Source: Lentisphaerota bacterium (lineage in GTDB: Bacteria > Verrucomicrobiota > Lentisphaeria > Victivallales > UBA1829). Taken from it: 60,973 nt of DNA. Under the pieces are notes generated by a model. That model saw nothing but the letters and a program-made list of their open reading frames with translations, was not told the DNA's origin and searched no databases. Made by a program: the position numbers and the translations under genes. The stretch is taken from the NCBI GenBank assembly GCA_015061845.1, contig SUVT01000005.1:1-60973 (forward strand). The letters run 5' to 3'. Shown one piece after another: positions 53,991 through 60,973 of the stretch (within the stretch, counting starts at the first letter, position 1; the number at the start of each line of letters is the position of its first letter).

Positions 53991-56453
53991 ATGAAATTTA
54001 TCAAAGCCTTTCTGTTTTTCTTTTCGTTCATCATTGCGATCCAGACATTTGCGTTTGATTTTGCAAAGGATGGAAAACCGCTGTGTGTCATTGCTGTTCC
54101 GGAGAAGCTTTCCGATCTTGAGATCATGGCAAAAGATGATCTTTCCGGAATTCTGGAAAAGATGACCGGAGCAAAGTTTCAAGTCGTTCCGGAATCTCAA
54201 GTGAAAGGTCCGGCGATCTATCTCGGTTTCACCAAATATGCCAAAGCCAACGGAGCAGATTTTTCCAAACTTGCTCCCGAAGAGTGGCTGATCAAGACCT
54301 CCGGCAAGAATCTGATCCTGACCGGCGGCGGAATCGTGGGTCCATACTATGCGGTTCAGGCTCTGCTCCGCAAAATGGGCTATTACATGCTGACCCTTGA
54401 TCAGGAAGTCATCCCCAAAGCAAAAACGCTCTCTCTTGCCAATCCGGATGAACAGAAAAAACCTGTTTTTATCGGGCGGTCCATCTATGACGGTTTCCCG
54501 GAAAGTGCGTTTGCAGACGGTATTGATTACAACAGCGCAAGAAATTACAACATGTGGCTCATGCGGAACCTGCAGAACGGTCCCGGGCAGAACGCATGCA
54601 AACTGCGCCCCTATTATATCGGAGACAAATACAATATTTTCCAGTTCCCTGTTTATCACTCTCTGATGACCTATGTCCCGCCGGAAAAATATTTCAAGAC
54701 CCATCCGGAATATTACTCAATGAACAAAGAAGGAAATCGGATCAAACCCCGTGCTGCAGGAATTGGCGGATGCCTCTGCATGTCAAACCCGGAAGTGGCA
54801 AAAGTTACGGCTGAAAACATGCTTGCAATGATCCGGAAAGACCGGAAACTGATGCCGGAAGGGTACTGTCCGAAAATTTATGACCTCTCTCTGCTGGATA
54901 ACTTCCCGTATATCTGTTATTGTCCGGAATGTTTGAAAGTCATCAACGCTCACGGTGGCGAAAAAGGCGCAGGAAACACAGCTCTCATGCTGCTTTACTC
55001 CAACGATGTTGCTAATAGAGTGGCAAAGGAATTTCCCGATGTAACGATCCGCATTTTTGCCTATTCCTGCTGTCAGAAGCCGTCCAATACAGTGAAACCG
55101 GCAAAAAATCTGCTGATCCAGTATTGTGATCTTTTTGCCCACGGAGACTCATTCCGTCCGCTTACTCACAAGTTCAACAAGACTTCCTATAACTATCTGA
55201 AGGGCTGGAGCAAAACCGGAGTTAGCATGATGGTCTGGGATTACTGGAACCTTGTCGCAGGCGGGGCGCATCGCCCGGATACAGTGATCGACACGATCCA
55301 GCCGGACTACAAACTTTTCCGCGACAGCGGAGTTTCCTGTCTGTTCATCGAATGCGGACGCCAGACATTCTGCCCGCAAACATTCTCTGATCTGCAGTAT
55401 TTTGTCGGCGCACAGCTGATGATCGACCCTGATCAGGATGTGGAAAAGCTGATCAAGGTGTTCATGGATGGCTATTACGGTCCGGCTTCTCCTGTGGTCA
55501 CTGCATATCTGAACGAGATCCGCAAGGGAGTCAAGGAGCATCCGAATCTTCAGATCTCCATCCGTGTGGAACGCTGGAAGTACCTCACCAACGACTTTTT
55601 AGTCGGCTGGTATCAGAAGCTGACCGCTGCAGAAAAAGCATTGCCGGAAGGCTCTGTTTACCGCCAGAGAGTCAGTTCTGCGAAACTAGGGCTTATGTGG
55701 TTCGTCTGCATGTCCCAGACCTCTTGCAAAGATGCTTTTGCCAAAGCCGGGATCAAGATGACCGATCTGGAAAAAGAGTGCTATGAAGCCTCCCAAAAAC
55801 ATCTGCACCGGTTCGGCTTCAAGCGGACAGCGCGCCGTTTTGATAAGAAACTGGATGAAGCATGGGAAATCGTTTCCGCAAAGATCCCTGTTCCGGAAAT
55901 GTTCAAAGGGATCCCGGAAGACCGGATCCGTGTGCTGGGCTATCCGCTTTACCGCAGAGTTCCCAGTCACAACACGAACACCGTACCGGATAAGGATGCA
56001 ACCTGCGGCAAGGCGTTGAAATCTGCAAACCGCAGTCTGCTCTATCATGGTGCAGGAAAGATCATCAAGGAAAAATCCGGAAACTATATTGCTTCTGCGT
56101 TCTATCTTTCCAACATCGGTTCTCCCGGAAAAGTCGGACTCGAATTGAAAAAGGTTCCGCAGGATGAAAAATACCACTGGTACCGGATCCCCGGAACTTA
56201 CGATATGAACTCTCTGGCATACTTCTGGGGTCACAGCTGGGGGATCCAGATGAACATCAGCCAGGTCTATGTTGTTGCGGACGGTATTTCCAGTGTCAAC
56301 AAATGGCAGGGCTGGGTCCGTGCAAAATTCACCGGTCCTGCGTATGTTCGCGGCTCAAAGCAGGAAAATGCCATCTGGGTCGATATCGTTGTTCTGACCC
56401 GTCCCGGCGAACCAAGTCTTTCCAAATATCCCGCAGGCGGTTTGATCAAGTGA
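53991..56453 (+). CDS. Secreted DUF4838 protein with CYCPECLK motif
   Basis: An 820-residue exported protein (signal peptide FLFFFSFIIAIQTFA). It is a paralogue of the protein at 42058. Shared blocks are LMTYVPPEKYFKTHPEYYSM and ICYCPECLKVINAHGG, after an N-terminal domain of the uronidase/hexosaminidase type (AKDDLSGILEKMTGAKFQVV, KNLILTGGGIVGPYYAVQAL). It is shorter than its paralogue at the C-terminus, with one final beta-sandwich (YHWYRIPGTYDMNSLAYFWG). The next gene begins 8 bp downstream. Likely an exo-acting glycosidase; the substrate is unknown. Confidence 0.75.
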   Translation: MKFIKAFLFFFSFIIAIQTFAFDFAKDGKPLCVIAVPEKLSDLEIMAKDDLSGILEKMTGAKFQVVPESQVKGPAIYLGFTKYAKANGADFSKLAPEEWLIKTSGKNLILTGGGIVGPYYAVQALLRKMGYYMLTLDQEVIPKAKTLSLANPDEQKKPVFIGRSIYDGFPESAFADGIDYNSARNYNMWLMRNLQNGPGQNACKLRPYYIGDKYNIFQFPVYHSLMTYVPPEKYFKTHPEYYSMNKEGNRIKPRAAGIGGCLCMSNPEVAKVTAENMLAMIRKDRKLMPEGYCPKIYDLSLLDNFPYICYCPECLKVINAHGGEKGAGNTALMLLYSNDVANRVAKEFPDVTIRIFAYSCCQKPSNTVKPAKNLLIQYCDLFAHGDSFRPLTHKFNKTSYNYLKGWSKTGVSMMVWDYWNLVAGGAHRPDTVIDTIQPDYKLFRDSGVSCLFIECGRQTFCPQTFSDLQYFVGAQLMIDPDQDVEKLIKVFMDGYYGPASPVVTAYLNEIRKGVKEHPNLQISIRVERWKYLTNDFLVGWYQKLTAAEKALPEGSVYRQRVSSAKLGLMWFVCMSQTSCKDAFAKAGIKMTDLEKECYEASQKHLHRFGFKRTARRFDKKLDEAWEIVSAKIPVPEMFKGIPEDRIRVLGYPLYRRVPSHNTNTVPDKDATCGKALKSANRSLLYHGAGKIIKEKSGNYIASAFYLSNIGSPGKVGLELKKVPQDEKYHWYRIPGTYDMNSLAYFWGHSWGIQMNISQVYVVADGISSVNKWQGWVRAKFTGPAYVRGSKQENAIWVDIVVLTRPGEPSLSKYPAGGLIK

Positions 56454-56461
56454 GGCTGGAT

Positions 56462-57661
56462 ATGAACATTCAACCGATCCATTTGAATTTGAATCCCGGG
56501 GCGGAATTTGATACAAAATACCGTTTCTGGCAGGGATGCCCGACGATCCTCCGGACGAAGAAAGGACGACTCTACGCCGGCTGGTATTCCGGCGGTGTCG
56601 GGGAACCTGATCTGGAAAATTACAATCTTCTGATCCGGAGCGATGATGACGGCTGGAGCTGGTCAAAGCCGGTGGCAGTCGTTCCCAGCGAACCGGGAAA
56701 TGGGTTTGTGGCGATTGATATTCAGCTCTGGCTGGATCCTCTGGACAGGATGTGGATGTTTATCACCCAGAGATATCTGGGGGAGAACATGCAGATCACA
56801 GATCCGGATCATCTGGCTCTCTGGGCAGCCGTTTGCAACGATCCGGATGCTGAAACGCTGGAATGGCAGGAACCGTTCTTTGTCTCTCAAGGTTTTCTCC
56901 GGACTCAGCCGACAGTTCTTTCCAACGGTGACTGGCTGCTGTGTGCTTATGACTGGTCATCTCAGAACTACCGTTACTCCCGCAGCAGAGATCAGGGGAA
57001 AACATGGGAACGATGCGAAGCCGGAAAACGTGCAGCTGTCCTGAAAAAAGAAGAGATGCAATTCGATGAAGCAATGATCCTTGAACGGAAGGATCACTCT
57101 CTCCTGATGTTCGCCCGCGACCGGAGCGGGTTCATCGCACAATGCGCCTGTAAAGATCTTGCAGGAACAGAGTGGACTTCCGGAGAATTTACCGATGTTC
57201 CGGGCGCAAATTCCCGCTTCTTCCTGAAACGTTTGAACTCAGGACGGGTTCTGCTGATCCATAACAACTCTTCAACCATGCGGACGGATCTTTGTGCCAA
57301 ACTTTCTGAAGATGACGGTGCAACATGGAAATATTCCATGCCGCTGGATTCTGCCATTGCGGAAGATTGGGGAACGATCTCTTATCCGGATGTTGTTCAA
57401 GCCGGAGACGGCAGGATTTTTGTCATCTACGACTGCGGCAGAATCACTTCCAAAGAAATCCGCATGGCCCAGATCACGGAAGAAGATATTATGAACGGAT
57501 CAATTTGTGATTACTCTTCCTACTTGAACAGAATCATCAGCAAAGCTCCGGGCAAACCGTTCGATCAGGCTTTGTTTGAACAGAAAAAACGCGACCGGAA
57601 CATCTGGCTGGATGATATATTCTTCCCCATGTACGGGATCGTGAAAAAAGAAAACTCTTAA
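56462..57661 (+). CDS. Sialidase-like six-bladed propeller protein
   Basis: A 399-residue BNR/sialidase-family protein without a signal peptide. It opens YRFWQGCPTILRTKKGRLYA and has three Asp-box-like repeats: SDDDGWSWSKP, SRDQGKTWERC and SEDDGATWKYS. The family also contains non-sialidase glycosidases and phosphorylases, so hydrolysis of sialic acid is only one option; cytoplasmic location argues for action on imported sugars. The ATG at 56462 has GAGG upstream; a longer frame from 56303 only overlaps the previous gene. Confidence 0.78.
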   Translation: MNIQPIHLNLNPGAEFDTKYRFWQGCPTILRTKKGRLYAGWYSGGVGEPDLENYNLLIRSDDDGWSWSKPVAVVPSEPGNGFVAIDIQLWLDPLDRMWMFITQRYLGENMQITDPDHLALWAAVCNDPDAETLEWQEPFFVSQGFLRTQPTVLSNGDWLLCAYDWSSQNYRYSRSRDQGKTWERCEAGKRAAVLKKEEMQFDEAMILERKDHSLLMFARDRSGFIAQCACKDLAGTEWTSGEFTDVPGANSRFFLKRLNSGRVLLIHNNSSTMRTDLCAKLSEDDGATWKYSMPLDSAIAEDWGTISYPDVVQAGDGRIFVIYDCGRITSKEIRMAQITEEDIMNGSICDYSSYLNRIISKAPGKPFDQALFEQKKRDRNIWLDDIFFPMYGIVKKENS

Positions 57662-57677
57662 AACCACAAGGTGAAAA

Positions 57678-58190
57678 ATGAAATATCTCGCAATATTCAT
57701 GCTGTTTGTTTCTGTTGCACTTTCTGCTGCGGAAAAGGTTGTTTTTGAAGCAAAATCTATCAGAGACTGGGGCGGAGCTGTCAGAAAAACCACATGCAAA
57801 GATGGACTCTTTGATACGAACAGAGACTTGTTCGTTCTGATTTCCAGAGAAAAATTCCCGATCAAGCCGGGGAAAACTTACCGTCTGACCGGAGATTTCA
57901 AATTGAAGCCGTATGCTCCGTTCGGAAATATCTATTTCGGATTCATTGCGCTGGATGCAAACGGAAAAACAATCCGCAGAGTTTATGCCGGACAGAGTCC
58001 TTACAATGACCGTGTTGCTCCGGGCAACAATCAGCAGGTCAGAAATTTCTGGCTGACCTTTGAGGGCGTTGTACCGTCTGCAAAGTTCAAATTCCCCAAA
58101 GGAACTGCTTATGTTCAGATCATTCTTCATCAGTTTGAAGATTATATTGTTGACATGAACTTCAAAAACATCAAGCTTGTTGAGGAATAG
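57678..58190 (+). CDS. Small secreted jelly-roll (CBM-like) protein
   Basis: A 170-residue exported protein (signal peptide MKYLAIFMLFVSVALSAA). The mature part is predicted all-beta (FPIKPGKTYRLTGDFKLKPY, IYFGFIALDANGKTI, FWLTFEGVVPSAKFKFPKGT, YVQIILHQFEDYIVDMNFKN), like CBM4/9-type carbohydrate-binding jelly rolls. No catalytic motif. It lies between the sialidase-like and MBL genes, one base before the latter, so it belongs to the operon. Ligand unknown. Confidence 0.65.
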   Translation: MKYLAIFMLFVSVALSAAEKVVFEAKSIRDWGGAVRKTTCKDGLFDTNRDLFVLISREKFPIKPGKTYRLTGDFKLKPYAPFGNIYFGFIALDANGKTIRRVYAGQSPYNDRVAPGNNQQVRNFWLTFEGVVPSAKFKFPKGTAYVQIILHQFEDYIVDMNFKNIKLVEE

Positions 58191-58191
58191 G

Positions 58192-58950
58192 ATGAAGAAC
58201 ACCGCTATTTTTCTCGGAACCAGTCACGGAGACCCCACTCTGACACGGTTCTGTTCCAGCACGCTCTACCGTTTCGGTGATTGTACGATCCTTGTCGATG
58301 CCGGAGAACCTGTCACAGGATTGCTGGTCAGAGAGAATATTCAGCCATCCAGTCTGGATGCTGTTTTCCTGACACACATGCACATTGACCATGTGGGCGG
58401 CTTGCCTGCGCTCGTTCATTACATCATGAAATACCCTGCGGAAGGCAGACAGACGGAGCTGCTTTTCCCGGAAGAATCTGCGGTTGCTGATTTCAAAAAC
58501 TGGATGAATGCGGCGAAGGCTTATATCCGTCCGGAAAAAGTTTTTTACACCGGTTTGAATCCGGATTTTCTCTGGAACAAAAAAGGTGTGAAAGTGAGCT
58601 GCATTCCCACGGAACACGTCAAGTCCATCAACGCACCCAGCTATGCCTTTCTGCTGGAAACAGAACACTGCCGGGTTCTCCACACCGGAGATTTGACCGC
58701 AGATTTTCATGATTTCCCGGAAATCGACCCGGAAAAGCCGTTGGATCTCTGCGTTTGTGAAGCAACTCATGTGGGCTATAATCTGGAAGCATTTCTGGAA
58801 CGGATCGCGAAGTTCCCCATCAAGCAATTTGTTTTCAACCACATCGGACCGCTCTGGACTGACGGAAAAGAAAAGATTCTGGAAGATGCAGTTTCCGGAC
58901 TTCCCTTCCCCGTTCTGGTCGCCCGTGATGGATCCAAGCTCGAATTTTAA
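58192..58950 (+). CDS. MBL-fold metallohydrolase (RNase Z-like)
   Basis: A 252-residue metallo-beta-lactamase-fold protein, cytoplasmic. The N-terminus is IFLGTSHGDPTLTRFCSST, the metal site HxHxDH is THMHIDHVGG, and further ligands lie in PTEHVKS, HTGD and FNHIGPL. It resembles the RNase Z/phosphodiesterase-like branch. Its place inside a glycan operon suggests a small-molecule lactone or phosphodiester substrate rather than tRNA; that is inference. The start follows the previous stop by one base, with GAGG upstream. Confidence 0.85.
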   Translation: MKNTAIFLGTSHGDPTLTRFCSSTLYRFGDCTILVDAGEPVTGLLVRENIQPSSLDAVFLTHMHIDHVGGLPALVHYIMKYPAEGRQTELLFPEESAVADFKNWMNAAKAYIRPEKVFYTGLNPDFLWNKKGVKVSCIPTEHVKSINAPSYAFLLETEHCRVLHTGDLTADFHDFPEIDPEKPLDLCVCEATHVGYNLEAFLERIAKFPIKQFVFNHIGPLWTDGKEKILEDAVSGLPFPVLVARDGSKLEF

Positions 58951-58959
58951 GGATTTTTT

Positions 58960-60555
58960 ATGGTTACAGTTCAACATCATTCCGATGTTTCTTTTGATTC
59001 ATCTTCTGCCTGGCTGGACGCTCTGAAAACGGCAGAACTCAACGGAGATTCCGGGATTTTCTTCCCGAAAGGAGTTTATCACTTCTATTCCGGAACAAAG
59101 CTGAAACATTTTTTCGTCTCAAACAACGATGAAAGTGTCAAGCAGATCGTTTTTTACCTCAGCGGAAAGAAAAATCTTAAAATCTGCGGAGACGATGCGA
59201 AGTTTATTTTTCACGGAAGACTTCTTCCGTTTGTGCTGGAAGAGAGTAAAAATATCTCCATTTCCGGAATCTCGATCGATTTTGCAACGCCGTTCCATTT
59301 TGAAACAGAGCTGCTTGATACCGATGGAAAAAGTTCTCTTTTGAGAGTCCCCGGAAAGTGGCATCTTGAAAATGGAAAGCTGCTTGTATTCGATGACGGC
59401 TTGGATGCCATCACCGGGAAAGTGATTTTCACGCCCTACCGGAAAGAATCCGGAGAAATCGCAAACGCATGCGGCTATCACGTTCCGAACAGGGACTTGA
59501 TCTGCGAAAAAGAAAATGAACTTCTGCGCGTGCCTGTCGGGATGAAGACTGAATATCCGAATTTGTTTCTGCGGCATCAGGCGCGGCACACTCCGGCATT
59601 TCTGATTGACCGCAGTGAAGATACTGTTCTGGAAAATGTGACCGTTCATCATGCCGAAGGCATGGCGATCGTCGGACAGAATTCCAGAAATATCAGTCTG
59701 GATCATATCAGAGTTGTTCCCGCTGAAAACAGGGATCTTTCTGTTACAGATGATGCCGTTCATCTCTCTGAATGTGAAGGAAGAATCGAAATCCGGAACT
59801 GCGTGTTCCTTGAAACGCTGGATGATGCGATCAACGTTCACGGCATGTACCGCCGTCTGAAAAAATCCGGGGAATATATGCTTATGGAAGCCTGTCACTT
59901 CCAGCAGTTCGGTTTGTGGGACGGCAAACCGGGTGATGTTCTGGAACTTGTGAAAGCGGAAACGCTGCAGCCTTATGCACAGATCCGATGCAAAGAGTTC
60001 CAGCCCGGAACACGACAGCTCTACTGTCTGGAACTGGAAGACAAACTTCCGCCGGAATACGAAAACGGCGATATTGTCAGGATCATGCGTTCTGCGGAGA
60101 TGGAAGTTGTCATTTCCAATAACGAGATGGCAAACAACATGTCCCGCGGGATCCTTCTTTCCGGAGCAAAGAGCGGCTTGATCGAAAACAACAAAATCCA
60201 TTCCCCCGGCAACGGGATTTACATTTCAGGCGATGCAAACTACTGGTACGAATCCGGTCCTGTTCAGAAACTGGAAATTTTCGGCAACACCTTTGACCAC
60301 TGCGCCTATCTCAACAAAGAGGCAGTTCCGATCAATATCGATCCCATTATCCTGAAAAAAGTCCCGGGCTTCTACTACCACGGCACCGTGAATGTTCATG
60401 ATAACAGGTTCTGTACTAAAGATACTTCACTGGTTCTGAAAGCTCATTCTGTTGCGGAATTGAACTTTTTCAATAATTCTCTTGTAAGCGATTCCGGCAC
60501 AGAGACAGAACCGCATCTGCAGGCAGATTGCGGAAAACTCAACAAAAAGGATTGA
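58960..60555 (+). CDS. GH110-like parallel beta-helix glycosidase
   Basis: A 531-residue right-handed beta-helix protein without a signal peptide. The repeats run from FVLEESKNISISGISIDF to the C-terminus. Characteristic blocks are SVTDDAVHLSECEGRIEIRN and ETLDDAINVHGMYRRL, which recall family GH110 (alpha-1,3-galactosidases of blood group B and linear type). Asp residues in these two blocks are the catalytic candidates. The last clear gene of the operon, 9 bp after the MBL gene. Other beta-helix families remain possible. Confidence 0.66.
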   Translation: MVTVQHHSDVSFDSSSAWLDALKTAELNGDSGIFFPKGVYHFYSGTKLKHFFVSNNDESVKQIVFYLSGKKNLKICGDDAKFIFHGRLLPFVLEESKNISISGISIDFATPFHFETELLDTDGKSSLLRVPGKWHLENGKLLVFDDGLDAITGKVIFTPYRKESGEIANACGYHVPNRDLICEKENELLRVPVGMKTEYPNLFLRHQARHTPAFLIDRSEDTVLENVTVHHAEGMAIVGQNSRNISLDHIRVVPAENRDLSVTDDAVHLSECEGRIEIRNCVFLETLDDAINVHGMYRRLKKSGEYMLMEACHFQQFGLWDGKPGDVLELVKAETLQPYAQIRCKEFQPGTRQLYCLELEDKLPPEYENGDIVRIMRSAEMEVVISNNEMANNMSRGILLSGAKSGLIENNKIHSPGNGIYISGDANYWYESGPVQKLEIFGNTFDHCAYLNKEAVPINIDPIILKKVPGFYYHGTVNVHDNRFCTKDTSLVLKAHSVAELNFFNNSLVSDSGTETEPHLQADCGKLNKKD

Positions 60556-60638
60556 AAAACAATAAAAAAAGGGGATTTTTACTGTTATCATTACTTGAAA
60601 AAAGTGTTCAGTTGAGGTAATGTAACCTGTAAAATTCT

Positions 60639-60664
60639 GCTCCGGCATTTTTGAATGCAGGAGC
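60639..60664 (+). promoter_or_regulatory. Hairpin in the gap before the phosphohexomutase gene
   Basis: GCTCC-G-GCATT (60639-60649) pairs with AATGC-A-GGAGC (60654-60664), with one mismatch and a four-base loop. No T run follows. It lies 25 bp before the ATG and close to the ribosome-binding site at 60675. Confidence 0.5.
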
Positions 60665-60689
60665 CAACCAACACGAAGGAGAATATATC

Positions 60690-60973
60690 ATGTCCGGAAT
60701 TTTTAAAGCGTACGATATCCGCGGGATCTATCCCGAACAGCTCAATGAAGAAATGGCAGAAAAGATCGGACGCGCATTTGTGACCTTTCTCGGAGCAAAA
60801 AAAGTTGTGATCGGACGGGATATGCGCCCGCACTCTGTGCCGCTGTTCAATGCGCTGGCAAAAGGGATCACCGAACAGGGCTGCGATGTCGTCGACCTCG
60901 GACTCTGCTCCACTCCCCAGACGTATCATGCAAACGGCGTTCTCAAAGCGGATGGCAGCATCATGATCACAGC
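60690..60973 (+). CDS. Phosphomannomutase/phosphoglucomutase, 5' part
   Basis: The first 94 codons of an alpha-D-phosphohexomutase of the ManB/AlgC type, cut by the right edge. The N-terminus MSGIFKAYDIRGIYPEQLNE is the family hallmark. VVIGRDMRPHSVPLFNALAKG and the start of the substrate loop (CSTPQTYHANGVLKADGSIM) follow; the phospho-serine loop lies close to the edge. GAAGGAG is placed well before the ATG. The enzyme interconverts hexose 1- and 6-phosphates, linking sugar uptake to GlgC and nucleotide-sugar synthesis. Confidence 0.92.
   Translation, partial: MSGIFKAYDIRGIYPEQLNEEMAEKIGRAFVTFLGAKKVVIGRDMRPHSVPLFNALAKGITEQGCDVVDLGLCSTPQTYHANGVLKADGSIMIT

Noticed and set aside
56303-56461. 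N-terminal extension of the sialidase-like protein
   Set aside because: Basic, Cys-rich translation overlapping the end of the DUF4838 gene; the ATG at 56462 has a ribosome-binding site and the family similarity begins there.

Overview
The window reads as a stretch of a Lentisphaerota chromosome (Victivallis-like). This is inferred from three H-X9-DG pseudopilins with an [19 protein letters not shown]-terminus, a wealth of unusual glycan-active genes (DUF4838, GH30, GH28-like, GH110-like, sialidase-like, LamG and CBM9-like modules) and diderm envelope genes (LpxD, OmpH/Skp, RND efflux). No 16S gene, tRNA, CRISPR array, transposase or integrase was seen, so the assignment rests on protein style only.

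Layout. 1-1215: 3' part of pnp, starting in a 21-bp foldback repeat. 1328-11391 (minus): a housekeeping run gyrB - recA - TPR protein - Re-citrate-synthase-like protein - dGTPase-like protein - SGNH hydrolase - DUF1805. 11614-16324 (minus): AraC regulator - cytoplasmic GH30 - secreted DUF4838 protein. 16530-21757 (minus): pseudopilin - LamG protein - 1276-residue CBM9/LamG/GH-like protein. 21951-25099: an unknown protein, then glgC and an HD hydrolase. 25100-25446: a gene-free convergent gap packed with long hairpins. 25447-37377 (minus): RND pump and adaptor, U32 protein, lipoprotein, lpxD, ompH/skp, PLD-like protein and a PpiD/SurA-like protein. 37560-42040: GH28-like protein, lipocalin, AraC regulator, then a pseudopilin leading into the DUF4838 protein at 42058-44829. 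44845-52018: an AT-rich seven-gene glycosyltransferase/sugar-modification island bounded by 118-bp direct repeats (117 of 118 identical) of the 3' end of a lacI-type gene. 51885-52967: the intact lacI-type gene, divergent from a six-gene plus-strand operon (53204-60555: pseudopilin, DUF4838, sialidase-like, jelly-roll-like, MBL-fold, GH110-like). 60690 to the edge: start of a phosphoglucomutase/phosphomannomutase gene.

How the genes work together. Three times a pseudopilin is the first gene of an operon whose next gene or genes encode exported glycan-binding or glycan-active proteins, and two of these operons face a dedicated AraC or LacI regulator. I read these as modular polysaccharide-utilisation loci in which a locus-specific pseudopilin is co-expressed with its exported enzymes. 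The function of the pseudopilins there is not established. The other striking structure is the repeat-bounded island, which looks like an acquisition that copied the tail of the neighbouring regulator gene.
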